Assembly (NCBI GenBank): GCA_964391725.1
Contig: CAYMNB010000004.1
Span: forward strand, 35,623-99,622
DNA: 64,000 bases
From: SpSt-1165 sp964391725
Lineage (GTDB): Bacteria; Chloroflexota; Anaerolineae; Anaerolineales; Anaerolineaceae
Reading direction: 5' to 3'
Shown: positions 47,340 to 56,579 of the stretch, one piece after another
Layout: each line of letters begins with the position of its first letter
How positions within the stretch are numbered: the first letter of the stretch is position 1
Notes under the pieces: generated by a model
What the model was told of the DNA's origin: nothing
The model's database searches: none
The model's input: only the letters and a program-made list of their open reading frames with translations
Program-made: the position numbers and the translations under genes

Positions 47340-47942
47340 ATGGCAACAAAGAAAAAAATTACCAAAAACCAGGTGAAGATCGCTGCCATTGTCTTATCTT
47401 CTTTCACTTTTTTGTGGGTTCTGTATGAATTTATCACCGGGCAACCGGGCGGTTTCTTCTATTATGAGCTGCTGCGCCGGTTTGGCCACACTGCCATCAT
47501 CATGATGCTGTTGTCTTCCCTCACCGCGTTGTTTAAGAAATATCGCGTGCCGGAAGGATGGTATCCGCACAAGGTGTTCGGCCTGTTTGCTGTACTGTAT
47601 GCCACCGCCCACATGCTCACCTTCTGGCTAAGTTACGGCTTCGATATCGTCCTCATCCTCAACGCGGTCACCATCCAGCAATTCATCATTCTGGGCAACA
47701 TCGCCTGGATCCTGCTGCTGATTATCGAAGTGACCAGCATCGACTTCATCCGCCGCAAGAATATCAAGCTATGGCGCGCCATTCACTATTTCTATTATGG
47801 AGCAGTCGCAGCCGTCATCATTCATGTTGCCATGGCAGCCAAGTTAGTACGCCCGATTGTATATTTCTACGCGGCTTTCTTCATCGTTTTCACCATTCTG
47901 CATTTCAAATTCATTCGCAACCTGATTCTTAAAAAGAAATAG
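47340..47942 (+). CDS. msrQ: Haem-binding membrane subunit MsrQ
   Basis: This 200-residue protein has six predicted membrane helices of the ferric-reductase-like family. Conserved histidines include those in RFGHTAIIMM, YATAHMLTF, RAIHYFYYG and IIHVAMAAK, which bind haem b. It passes quinol electrons to MsrP outside the membrane. A GAGAGG box precedes the ATG, and the gene pairs with msrP in one transcript. The length is typical for MsrQ. Confidence 0.9.
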   Translation: MATKKKITKNQVKIAAIVLSSFTFLWVLYEFITGQPGGFFYYELLRRFGHTAIIMMLLSSLTALFKKYRVPEGWYPHKVFGLFAVLYATAHMLTFWLSYGFDIVLILNAVTIQQFIILGNIAWILLLIIEVTSIDFIRRKNIKLWRAIHYFYYGAVAAVIIHVAMAAKLVRPIVYFYAAFFIVFTILHFKFIRNLILKKK

Positions 47943-47955
47943 ACAGCAAAAAAAA

Positions 47956-47995
47956 CAACAGACCGCCTTTTGCAAATCTGGGAGGCGGTTTGTTG
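47956..47995 (+). terminator. Hairpin after msrQ
   Basis: CAACAGACCGCC and GGCGGTTTGTTG form a 12-bp stem with one G-T wobble and a 16-base loop, 13 bases after the msrQ stop. Few T residues follow, so this is a possible terminator only. Confidence 0.55.
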
Positions 47996-48043
47996 GTTAT
48001 AATGAGGTCTCAGCCAAGCATAGAACAAATCAGGAGCGGCGGC

Positions 48044-48892
48044 ATGCACAACCATCCCTTGTTATTATCTACCGGCACTTTCTATCTGCGCGATGTGTCT
48101 GAATGTTTCGCGCTGGCGGCTGAATGCGGGTTTGACGGCATGGAAATCCTGATTGATGACCGTTACACCACCCGCGACCCCGATTACCTGCTCAAACTAT
48201 CGGAGCATTATCACCTTCCTATCTATGCCATGCACAATCCTTTTCGTTGGAACCTGCCTTACGGCTCCGATGGCAGTGATCCACTCGCCCGCCTGGAAGA
48301 AACCCTCACCCTCGCTGCAACACTCAATGCACAGGTGGTCGTTCTGCACCTGCCAGCCCGTGTCGGCTTTAAGACAATCTCACAACCCGGCAGCCAGCGA
48401 AGACGGCTTGCCCTGACCAACCCCGATCGGCCGTTGAGACGTTGGATTGAAAGCGGCGGACTCAAAGAGAAACAAGCCGCAACCAATATCAAAATTTGTG
48501 TGGAAAACATGCCGCGCCGGCCCCTGCCTCCCTTCACGCAATCTGCTTTCCTATGGAACACCATGGAAGAATGGTCACAGGTGCACGACTACCTGACCCT
48601 CGATACCACCCATTGGGGCACCTACAATATCCAGCCCATCATCCCCCTGCAGGCTGCCGGGCAACGCGTGCGCCACATTCACCTGAGTAACTTCAACGGA
48701 GAAGAACACCGCATGCCTGAGGATGGCACCCTCGACCTATCTGCTGTGCTTCAATATGTCGCCGGATGTGATTACAAACTCAGCGTCACGTTTGAATCAG
48801 ACCCCGGCGCGGCAGGATATCGGAATCAAGCCGAGATGCGCGCCAATCTGCAGAAAGCAGCTGCCTTCTGCCGTCAACTTCTACCTGCTTAA
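48044..48892 (+). CDS. Xylose-isomerase-like TIM-barrel protein
   Basis: This 282-residue protein is of the AP-endonuclease 2/xylose isomerase-like superfamily. CGFDGMEILIDDRY has the barrel Glu, QVVVLHLPAR follows, the metal-ligand segments are ICVENMP, YLTLDTTHWGTY and VRHIHLSNFNGEEH, and FESDPGAAGY ends the barrel. These fit a sugar phosphate isomerase/epimerase with a divalent metal; the substrate is unknown. The start at 48044 (MHNHPLLL) has AGGAG seven bases upstream and is favoured over 48002 and a TTG at 47990. It converges with the coiled-coil gene across a hairpin. Confidence 0.82.
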   Translation: MHNHPLLLSTGTFYLRDVSECFALAAECGFDGMEILIDDRYTTRDPDYLLKLSEHYHLPIYAMHNPFRWNLPYGSDGSDPLARLEETLTLAATLNAQVVVLHLPARVGFKTISQPGSQRRRLALTNPDRPLRRWIESGGLKEKQAATNIKICVENMPRRPLPPFTQSAFLWNTMEEWSQVHDYLTLDTTHWGTYNIQPIIPLQAAGQRVRHIHLSNFNGEEHRMPEDGTLDLSAVLQYVAGCDYKLSVTFESDPGAAGYRNQAEMRANLQKAAAFCRQLLPA

Positions 48893-48897
48893 GAGAA

Positions 48898-48931
48898 AAT
48901 CAGGCGAAAGCCAGAAAGCCATCGCCTGATT
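48898..48931. terminator. Terminator between convergent genes
   Basis: AATCAGGCGA and TCGCCTGATT form a perfect 10-bp stem with a 14-base loop. Read leftward it continues into TTTTCTCTT, a usable T-tract for the coiled-coil gene on the minus strand. Confidence 0.75.
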
Positions 48932-48943
48932 TGTACAATCACT

Positions 48944-49651
48944 TCAATCCAACGTGCCAAACAGGGTTTCCTGCAGGCTCAACAAATAGTTGAACATGCG
49001 CTCCACATCCTGCACGTTTTCATCCACCTCTTTGCTGGTTGATTTGAGCAGCACCAAGCGACCTTGCAGCAGGTCAACGAATTCAGCATCTACCTCGCGC
49101 AGCATAGGCTCTATAGAATCCAGATGCTCTTCGGCATTTAATAAGGCCACCCGCACTGCCGCGTCGTCTTCCTGTAGGAATCCCACCTGCAGATGCCGCA
49201 GGTCTATTTGCAGCAGCAAGTAGTCAACAAACAACTGGTATTGCGCCTTGTCAGCCAGCAATTCGTCACGTTCAGCTGTGACATCTTCAAAACGACTGGT
49301 CAGATCACTTAACTCCGTCCGGTATTCGCTCAATTGGCCTTCCATCTGTGTGGATTGCTCTTCCAATGCCTGGGCGCGCAGGTCGATCGGGCGATAAAGG
49401 GCGAAATAGAACACCAAAAGCAGCGCCAGTGAAAACCCAAGCACTGCCAGCACCCACAAACCTACTTTGCGTAAACTTTTTTTAAGGCGGCTGTCTGGTT
49501 TTTTCTCGTCTGCCACCGGCAGATCGATGGTTTCCATTGCAAAAGGTTCTGGCTGGATATCATCTTGTTTCATGACCTCAACCGGCTGTTCATCTTCCTG
49601 GCTTTCTTCGTCATCACCCGGAAGATCATATTCATGCATATCATCTTTCAT
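48944..49651 (-). CDS. Single-span membrane protein with extracytoplasmic coiled coil
   Basis: This 235-residue protein has a very acidic N-terminal cytoplasmic tail (about 1-60), a membrane helix near 70-92 and a long coiled coil (about 95-150). Amphipathic helices follow to the end. I recognise no family. The arrangement (small acidic tail inside, coiled coil outside) could serve as a scaffold or sensor stalk, but that is a guess. An AGGAGA box precedes the ATG at 49651. The glycosyltransferase gene lies about 30 bases upstream on the same strand. Confidence 0.7.
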   Translation of the reverse strand: MKDDMHEYDLPGDDEESQEDEQPVEVMKQDDIQPEPFAMETIDLPVADEKKPDSRLKKSLRKVGLWVLAVLGFSLALLLVFYFALYRPIDLRAQALEEQSTQMEGQLSEYRTELSDLTSRFEDVTAERDELLADKAQYQLFVDYLLLQIDLRHLQVGFLQEDDAAVRVALLNAEEHLDSIEPMLREVDAEFVDLLQGRLVLLKSTSKEVDENVQDVERMFNYLLSLQETLFGTLD

Positions 49652-49679
49652 GGCTGTCTCCTTCCACACCTAACAACTA

Positions 49680-50426
49680 TCAATTAAAGATATTATAGCG
49701 CAAGATACACCAAAGCGCATTGATCCCATCGCGGAATTGGATTTTTTTGCCTTCTTCATAGGTGCGCCCGTAATACGAGATCGGCACCTCATAGATACGG
49801 CAGCCCATCTGCGCCACCCGCGCCGTCACCTCAGGTTCAAAGCCGAAACGGTCCTGTTTCAAGTCGATCTGATCGAGGATTTCTTTACGAAACACCTTAT
49901 AGCATGTTTCCATGTCGCTCAAGTTAATATTGGTCAGCAGGTTAGATACCCCGGTCAGCATACGGTTGGCCAGAAAGTGTGAGAAATACAACACACGATG
50001 CGGGCCGCCCAAAAAACGCGACCCATACACAACATCCGCCACACCACGCTGGATTGGACCCAGCAGCTTGTTGTATTCCTGCGGATCATATTCCAGGTCG
50101 GCATCCTGAATGATGACTACATCCCCTTGCGCTTCTTGAAAACCACGCCGCAGTGCCGCGCCTTTGCCCTGGTTGACCGGCTGGAAAAAAATCCCCAAAG
50201 ATTGCAAATCCAGCCGATAGCCATCCGGCAAATCCATATGATCTGCACCGCTCTCTTTGGCTGCCACAATGTTCTGCAGCAGTTCGCGGGTTCCGTCGGT
50301 TGAACAGTCGTCCACCACCAAAATCTCCATGATGCCGTTATTCAACTCAACCTCTTGCACCCGTTTTAAAATTTCTTCCAGGGTGTTGATCTCATTGTAG
50401 ACAGGGATGACGACACTGATTTTCAT
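49680..50426 (-). CDS. Family 2 glycosyltransferase (polyprenyl-phosphate sugar transferase-like)
   Basis: This 248-residue GT-A enzyme begins MKISVVIPVYNEINTLEEI, typical of DPM1/GtrB-like polyprenyl-phosphate hexosyltransferases. DDCSTDGT binds nucleotide, QDADLEYDPQEY carries the metal-binding DxD, and GSRFLGG and FGFEPEVTARV follow. It lacks the C-terminal membrane helices of GtrB. It would charge a lipid carrier with a sugar for use outside the membrane. The start at 50426 marks the beginning of homology. The membrane coiled-coil gene lies directly downstream. Confidence 0.87.
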   Translation of the reverse strand: MKISVVIPVYNEINTLEEILKRVQEVELNNGIMEILVVDDCSTDGTRELLQNIVAAKESGADHMDLPDGYRLDLQSLGIFFQPVNQGKGAALRRGFQEAQGDVVIIQDADLEYDPQEYNKLLGPIQRGVADVVYGSRFLGGPHRVLYFSHFLANRMLTGVSNLLTNINLSDMETCYKVFRKEILDQIDLKQDRFGFEPEVTARVAQMGCRIYEVPISYYGRTYEEGKKIQFRDGINALWCILRYNIFN

Positions 50427-50576
50427 AGACACTTCCGCCTTTGGGTTTTTACCATTATAACCCAGGCTTGTGGGTAAACGCAGATAAAATAGGATAAATG
50501 ACTGACGCCAAATTGACAATCCATCCACAAAAATCCGTTAAAATTCACACAACAGGTGAACAAAGGAGCTACTGCC

Positions 50577-51713
50577 ATGCCATCCTACCAATACCGCGCG
50601 ATCGCACCCGGCCGGGTGAATCTTTTGGGAGAACATGTTGATTATTGCAATGGGCCAGTGCTGCCAGTCGCCATCGACCGTTCCATGAAGGTCGATTTTT
50701 CCGCCCGCGATGACCAGCGGGTGGAGATTGTGGCAAATGACATCAATGAACAGGTTTGTTTTTCATTGACAAACCTGGCTGCGAAAATCGACTGCCGGGG
50801 CAATCCCCTGCCCGCCTGGGCGAAATATCCCGCCGGCGTTGCACACACCCTGCGGAAGCATGGTCTATCTCTCACTGGAATGAATGCCCGGTTCACTTCT
50901 GACATACCGATCGGGGCAGGTCTATCTTCGTCTGCCGCCATCGAAGTGGCATTCGCGCTTGCCTTCCAGACCCTGGCGGATTGGGAGCTGGACCGCATGA
51001 CCCTGGCACAATACTGCCAGCAAGCCGAACAAGAATATGTAGGCATGAACTCAGGCTTGATGGACCAGTTCGCCTCTGCCCATGGCGTAGAAAACCACGC
51101 CCTGTATTTTCGCATTCACGCCATGCAGTGGGAAGCCGTGCCATTGCCCGCCGATGTCGCCATTATCATCGCTGATTCCAAAGTGCCGCACTCCCTCACG
51201 GACTCAGCATATAACGAACGCCGTAACGCAACCGAAGAAGCCGTACGTCTATTAACACCCGCTTTACCTGATATCGAAGCCCTGGTGGATGTCAGTCCGG
51301 CTCAATTTGAAACCCACAAACACCTGCTGCCGCCAATGATCGCGCAAAGAGCGCAGCATGTCGTGGATGAATGTGACCGTATGGACAAAGCAATCGTGGC
51401 CTTAAAAGCCGGAGATATTCAACAATTCGGACAATTAATGTATGCAACCCATGCCTCGCTGCGTGATCTCTACAAGGTTTCCACCCCTGAGCTTGATCTG
51501 CTGGTGGAAATAGCCCGCAGCCTGCCCGGTGTCTATGGGGCGCGCCTTACCGGTGCCGGTTTCGGCGGATGCACCGTGAACCTGGTAGCGGCATCACAGG
51601 CAGAAGCCTTTGCCCGAGAGTTAAAAGCCTGTTACGATGCACAGTCGCCTTACACCACCGATGTCTTCATCTCAAAAGCCAGCCGTGGCGCCCATGTAAT
51701 ACCGTTAGCGTAA
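50577..51713 (+). CDS. galK: Galactokinase
   Basis: This 378-residue GHMP kinase has GRVNLLGEHVDYCNG (galactokinase signature), IPIGAGLSSSAAIEVA (phosphate-binding loop) and RLTGAGFGGCTVNLV (C-terminal motif). It phosphorylates galactose to galactose 1-phosphate. The ATG at 50577 has AAGGAG eight bases upstream, so the in-frame GTG at 50556 is less likely. A TTGACA at 50513-50518 may be a -35 box, though spacing to the AT-rich -10 region is long. The other Leloir genes are not adjacent. Confidence 0.93.
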   Translation: MPSYQYRAIAPGRVNLLGEHVDYCNGPVLPVAIDRSMKVDFSARDDQRVEIVANDINEQVCFSLTNLAAKIDCRGNPLPAWAKYPAGVAHTLRKHGLSLTGMNARFTSDIPIGAGLSSSAAIEVAFALAFQTLADWELDRMTLAQYCQQAEQEYVGMNSGLMDQFASAHGVENHALYFRIHAMQWEAVPLPADVAIIIADSKVPHSLTDSAYNERRNATEEAVRLLTPALPDIEALVDVSPAQFETHKHLLPPMIAQRAQHVVDECDRMDKAIVALKAGDIQQFGQLMYATHASLRDLYKVSTPELDLLVEIARSLPGVYGARLTGAGFGGCTVNLVAASQAEAFARELKACYDAQSPYTTDVFISKASRGAHVIPLA

Positions 51714-51888
51714 TGCTGTTCAAATGAAAGGATAGCAAAGAACTCCATTCTTGACAGTATCCGAAAATCAGCCCTTTTATCCCGGAAGCTTGATTCACTC
51801 GCCTCTCCATACGGCTTTTTTCGATATATTCGATATAATCATAACATCAGCCCTGACAACATGGTTTTATACATCCGAAATCTGACCG

Positions 51889-53781
51889 ATGCCAAGATAC
51901 CAGCGAATCCGCCCAAAACGAACACAAAAACATTCCCGTTTAACCATCCTGGAGTGGATTCTTGGGGGCTTGATGTTGATCTCCTTTGGTAATGAATTCT
52001 ACACGCTGCTACTCTGGTTGATCGATCTGGTATCCAACCGTACCAATTACACCACTGACCTGGCGGTGTTCGATGCATTTCGCACCCTGGCGGTGGCATT
52101 TATCTTTCTTTTTGTGGCGGTGTTGTTCTTTGAAGCCATGGTGGTGCGCAAGGCTGCCTACCCGATCCTGAACCTGGATGAACTACGTGCGCATATTCCA
52201 ATCGAGAATCTTGACCAGGAATCATTCGGGCCTGCGCTGCCCTACAATCCCAAAGCCAATTGGGATCGCGTATTTAAAGACAAAGCCAAAGGGAAAAGTA
52301 AAGAGGGATTTTTTAAATTCTGGACAACCCTGATCGCTGACACAATACGTGGCCAGTGGAGTCAGTTTTTCTGGTCTTACTTCCACCAAATCGCCTGGTT
52401 TTTGCATCTGCGCGGGTTGAACGTGGTCATTCGCAGAGGCGAAGTCATTTCCACTGGCATCAGTAAGGAATATTCTCTCATTCCCGGGCTTATCATTTCA
52501 GACGTAGACAGCGCTTACGTGCTTGACCCCCCACACAAAGTCAAACCCGAAACCCATGAATCGTATGCGGGATGGTACGGCATGCGCTTCAGTTCAAAAC
52601 GGAGGTTGGTTGGTGCAGCCAGTTTACACCGCAAGTCAGTCGTTGACAAAGAGGTAACCGCCTTCACCAGTGACGGCATGGAGATCGTGTACGATATCAG
52701 CGGGGTGTTTGCCCTCGGTCAACGCCCTGAGTGTGTGCAGATGGCATTTAACAGCACTAACTTCAGCCCTGAAACCTTGCGGGCTGTCAAAATCAATGAA
52801 GTCAAACAGAAACAGACTACCTTCCTCAAAGTTTCTACCGATGAGAAAAACCAGCTGGACCCGCAGGACCGTGCTTACATCTACGCCAACCGCAGGCGTT
52901 TGTTCCGTTTTGATACCGATCGCAGTTACCGCAAGAACCCTGATCAATATGAATTTGAATTTAACCCCTCGCGCGTGGTGCGCGCCATGCATGCCACGGC
53001 TATCAATAACAAAGGCGAGCGGCTGGATTGGCAGCAGATCCTCACCCAGCATGCCAAAGATGTCTTTGCCGGCATCTTGCTCAATTACACCTATGATGAA
53101 CTATTCGGTGACGTCAAGGCTACCAGTGGAGATAGCTATCCGCTGGATGACATCATCAACCAAACCCGTGCCCTGATCCGCAATGACGGGGTGCTGGCTT
53201 ACCGCCTGCTTTGGTCAAAATCGAACAAAGGCATCCTGTTAGACTCCAACGATCATATGCCCAGAGGCTATCATGTCAGTGACATTGAGAATGCACCTGT
53301 GGCAGTGAGAGGCGAAAAAGCACCACCAGAGTATGAAAACCTCGATTACGAAGAACTGCCGGCAGGCCCCTCCTTCGTTGATAACGATGACAAACGCAAA
53401 TACCTGCGCGCCTGCGGTATTCGGGTGCTGGCCTGTGAAATCGACAATATCCGGCCGCGCCTCCCGGAGGTCAGCGACACCCTCGAACAAGCCTACAGTG
53501 CTGCCTGGGAACGTGATGCGGACTTCGAACGCGCCGAAGTTGAACTTGACAGCATCGAGATTATGAACCAGGCGCAGTTGCAAGCCCAATACATGGCCAG
53601 CCAGCATCTACTGACCATCCTGGAAAGCGAATATCCTGAAGAAGTAGTGCTGCTGCAGTTGCTCTCCGCACTGCAATCCATGCTCAACCGCAGCGATGGC
53701 AAGAATATCCTGCTGCGTGATGCTTATGGCCTGATAGGCAGCCTGAAACAATGGCTGCGCGTCAAGGGGGACAAAGAATGA
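51889..53781 (+). CDS. SPFH/band-7-like membrane protein (630 aa)
   Basis: This protein has two membrane helices near the N-terminus (about 22-44 and 66-91). A basic linker follows, then a segment with the pattern of an SPFH/band-7 domain (about 165-330: NVVIRRGEVISTGISKEY, then DKEVTAFTSDGMEIVYDISG). The C-terminal half is helical with acidic stretches. I do not know a characterised family with this length. The last four bases overlap the start of the next gene, a related SPFH protein with a WD40 propeller, so the two are made together and may form a mixed membrane ring (inference). The ribosome site is weak. Confidence 0.75.
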   Translation: MPRYQRIRPKRTQKHSRLTILEWILGGLMLISFGNEFYTLLLWLIDLVSNRTNYTTDLAVFDAFRTLAVAFIFLFVAVLFFEAMVVRKAAYPILNLDELRAHIPIENLDQESFGPALPYNPKANWDRVFKDKAKGKSKEGFFKFWTTLIADTIRGQWSQFFWSYFHQIAWFLHLRGLNVVIRRGEVISTGISKEYSLIPGLIISDVDSAYVLDPPHKVKPETHESYAGWYGMRFSSKRRLVGAASLHRKSVVDKEVTAFTSDGMEIVYDISGVFALGQRPECVQMAFNSTNFSPETLRAVKINEVKQKQTTFLKVSTDEKNQLDPQDRAYIYANRRRLFRFDTDRSYRKNPDQYEFEFNPSRVVRAMHATAINNKGERLDWQQILTQHAKDVFAGILLNYTYDELFGDVKATSGDSYPLDDIINQTRALIRNDGVLAYRLLWSKSNKGILLDSNDHMPRGYHVSDIENAPVAVRGEKAPPEYENLDYEELPAGPSFVDNDDKRKYLRACGIRVLACEIDNIRPRLPEVSDTLEQAYSAAWERDADFERAEVELDSIEIMNQAQLQAQYMASQHLLTILESEYPEEVVLLQLLSALQSMLNRSDGKNILLRDAYGLIGSLKQWLRVKGDKE

Positions 53782-56576
53782 GACTGACCGGTTGGATCAA
53801 CCGCCACCGCGGCCTTTTTCTTTATCTTTCAGCTTATCTGGCACGCGCTGTATTCGCAGGTGGTGTTTTGTTCCTTGCCTGGCTGGCATCGCAGATGATC
53901 CCCCAGACAGAGTTCAATTTCCGCCAGAACATCGCCCTGCACGGCCCCAAAAAAGAAGTGGTTGATGTCACCTTCAATCACAACAGCCAATGGCTTGCCG
54001 GCGCTTCGAAAGACGGCAGTATCTACCTGTGGGATTTTCTGAACTTTGATGAAATGAACAGTCGCGATGACCGCAATCCCATTTATCTGCCCCTTGAAAC
54101 TGGTTTCGCTCAGCAAGTCCTGTTCACGCAGGATGGCAAGTACCTGGTCAGCGCCGGTACCGACATGGAAATCCGTATCTGGCAGCTCAGCGGATTGCCG
54201 GAAGGACGGGATGCCCTGACCCAGTTTGACCGCCATCAACAAAGTATCGAATCAGCCAATCCTTTCCTTGACTTCTATTCATTGAAAAATCACAGCGGTG
54301 CCGTCACGCACCTGCGCCTCAGCGCTGACGGGCGCTGGCTGGCAAGCGGGGATCAATTTGGCAAAGTATATCTTTGGGACCTTGCCTTACTGCCTGACGA
54401 GAACCAAATGGTTGAGCAAGCCATCAGCATTGATATCCACAGAAGCAGCATCACAGATATCGAATTCAGCCCCTCAAACCGTTACTTTGCGGTCAGTGAC
54501 CTGGGCGGAACGATATCCCTCTATGATATGACCCTGGCAGGCGATGCTTATCAATTCATCAATTCACGGTATCTGCTGCAGGAACGGGGGTCACGCGCCT
54601 ATGACCTGGCCTTTGACCTTTCATATCAAAGTGCAACACCTTCCGTTGAACGGCATTTGTTCGCTGCCGGCCCTGATGGCACCATTTTCGCCTATGACCT
54701 CAACACCAAAAGATCAATTCGCTTTCCCGATGTTCATGAAACCGCACCAATCTTTCTGTCCATCACCCGCGATAAGGCATCACCTGGCGCCTACTGGCTC
54801 GCCTCGATCGATGCCAAAGGGATGCTGGTGTTATGGGATTTAGAAGACGGTTTCGTATTCCAGGCTGGCGGTGCTCGCGGTAGATTCTATCAATTGAAAG
54901 GCATGAAACGCGCGCCTACGGCTTTGATAACCAGCATCAAGTACAATGACGTATCACCCGACACCCCACATCATCTGCTGATCACTACCAGCATTGACCA
55001 CACTGCCCAGGTGATCAATCTGGGTGTGGCACGCGATGCCTGGCGCATCATTCAGTTGCGCGCTTTCACCGGCCGCATCAATGATGCTGCTATCGATAAC
55101 AATCACCAATACATTGCCACCGCGAATCGCGATCGCACAGTGCGAATCTGGGATGCACAAAAAACCTCCACCTACAACGGCGCTGTCGCATCTTTTGCAT
55201 TCTTCCGCTTTATGGTACCGATCGCGCTTGGCTGCTTGTTTGTGATCCACACCACATCCACCTTCCTGATGGATATGTACCATGTCCTCATCCGGCCAAA
55301 TGCCGTTGCCTTTATCTTCACGGCTGTATTCGGGATAGACACAACCAGTGTACCGCGTTTGCTGTTCTCGCTATTCGTCCCGCTCTATCCAACAGAAGTG
55401 ATCGAGAATGGCCGCTTGTTGAAAAATCCAGAGGTCTTCTCTTCCGTTGATGTGATCGGCGGTCCAGCCCGGGTGGTGGTGCACCCCGGCAATGTGGTGG
55501 CCTTCCAAACCAACCGTATGCAAACCAATGTAGTCACCAATACCACCTATTACCTGCGGCCATTTGAGCGTATCCGCAACATCATCAGCCTGGAAGATCA
55601 TTATTGTGAAAAAGATTCACTGGAAACCTACACCCGTGATGGCATTCAGATCACGCTGAAGAACATCCGTTTTCGCTATCGTGTCAAATTCAACACATAC
55701 CCCAAAGATATGGAAAGGGTGAAGGAAATCCTGCTGCAATCGGTTGACGATGCAAAAGAACGCCATGCGTTAGAAGCCATCATGGATGATGTCAAACGCG
55801 ACAATTTAAACGAATACCGCAGCCGCTTAACCCCAGAGGGATATCGACTGCTGCGCACCTATCTGCAAGAGAAAGAAAGCGGCACGCAAAGGGTGCTGGA
55901 ACGTGGCTTTAACCCCTATGACAACGTTGATGTTGATTCGCTGCAAACCGCAGCGCGCAAACTGGATTATCCGATTGCAGTAGAAAAATTCATCCAGAGA
56001 AAAGTGCGCCATTTCATCAACATCCGCCCGCTTGATTTTTTCACCGCCCCGCAGCGCATCGCCCAACCGCCTTCCAAACCGCAACCCAACAATCCCAATG
56101 GCTGGGTGCGTGAGCAATTTCGCCAGCAGGTACTCAAGGAAGCCGCACCCATTCTCAAAGAATTTGGGGTTGAGCTCCTGTGGATCGATGTCGGCAATAT
56201 CGAAATCAACCGTGAATCGATCAAACAAACCCGCAAAAAACTGTGGGAATGGCGCTTGCGCCGTCATTATGATGTGCTGCGCAAAGAAGGCGAATCACGG
56301 GTGGCTGCCTATCAGGAGATTGGCCGCATAAAAGGGGAAGCCGATGTGGCAAATGCGATCATTGAGTCGCTCAACACCTGGCAGTCGCACCTGGAAGAAG
56401 AAGCCAAAGGGACGCCGGAAGAGGTTCGGGGAAAGATCGAGAAACGCCAGCAGATGATGATCACCTCTCGTATCGCTGAAATCCTCCGTCATTATCTGCG
56501 AGACGGCCGTTCAGAGGGCACTTTTCCGCCCCCCTGGATGAATCCTGGCGACTCACCCAAACCCAAAGATAAGTAG
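53778..56576 (+). CDS. WD40-propeller and SPFH/band-7 fusion membrane protein (932 aa)
   Basis: The order is: one membrane helix (about 11-41), eight WD40-type repeats (about 45-465, with ends such as GSIYLWD, KVYLWD and TVRIWD), two further membrane helices (about 475-525) and an SPFH domain (about 545-690, VIGGPARVVVHPGNVVAF and TRDGIQITLKNIRFRYRV). A charged coiled coil runs to the end. The start at 53778 overlaps the previous stop (ATGA) after a GGGGG box, and an earlier in-frame start is rejected. SPFH proteins form membrane rings; the fused propeller probably binds partners. Function unknown. It ends three bases before the convergent AAA+ gene. Confidence 0.8.
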   Translation: MRLTGWINRHRGLFLYLSAYLARAVFAGGVLFLAWLASQMIPQTEFNFRQNIALHGPKKEVVDVTFNHNSQWLAGASKDGSIYLWDFLNFDEMNSRDDRNPIYLPLETGFAQQVLFTQDGKYLVSAGTDMEIRIWQLSGLPEGRDALTQFDRHQQSIESANPFLDFYSLKNHSGAVTHLRLSADGRWLASGDQFGKVYLWDLALLPDENQMVEQAISIDIHRSSITDIEFSPSNRYFAVSDLGGTISLYDMTLAGDAYQFINSRYLLQERGSRAYDLAFDLSYQSATPSVERHLFAAGPDGTIFAYDLNTKRSIRFPDVHETAPIFLSITRDKASPGAYWLASIDAKGMLVLWDLEDGFVFQAGGARGRFYQLKGMKRAPTALITSIKYNDVSPDTPHHLLITTSIDHTAQVINLGVARDAWRIIQLRAFTGRINDAAIDNNHQYIATANRDRTVRIWDAQKTSTYNGAVASFAFFRFMVPIALGCLFVIHTTSTFLMDMYHVLIRPNAVAFIFTAVFGIDTTSVPRLLFSLFVPLYPTEVIENGRLLKNPEVFSSVDVIGGPARVVVHPGNVVAFQTNRMQTNVVTNTTYYLRPFERIRNIISLEDHYCEKDSLETYTRDGIQITLKNIRFRYRVKFNTYPKDMERVKEILLQSVDDAKERHALEAIMDDVKRDNLNEYRSRLTPEGYRLLRTYLQEKESGTQRVLERGFNPYDNVDVDSLQTAARKLDYPIAVEKFIQRKVRHFINIRPLDFFTAPQRIAQPPSKPQPNNPNGWVREQFRQQVLKEAAPILKEFGVELLWIDVGNIEINRESIKQTRKKLWEWRLRRHYDVLRKEGESRVAAYQEIGRIKGEADVANAIIESLNTWQSHLEEEAKGTPEEVRGKIEKRQQMMITSRIAEILRHYLRDGRSEGTFPPPWMNPGDSPKPKDK

Positions 56577-56579
56577 ACA

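Noticed and set aside
51834..51839. TATAAT before the SPFH gene
   Set aside because: No matching -35 box is present; the surrounding repeats of GATAT make a chance match likely.
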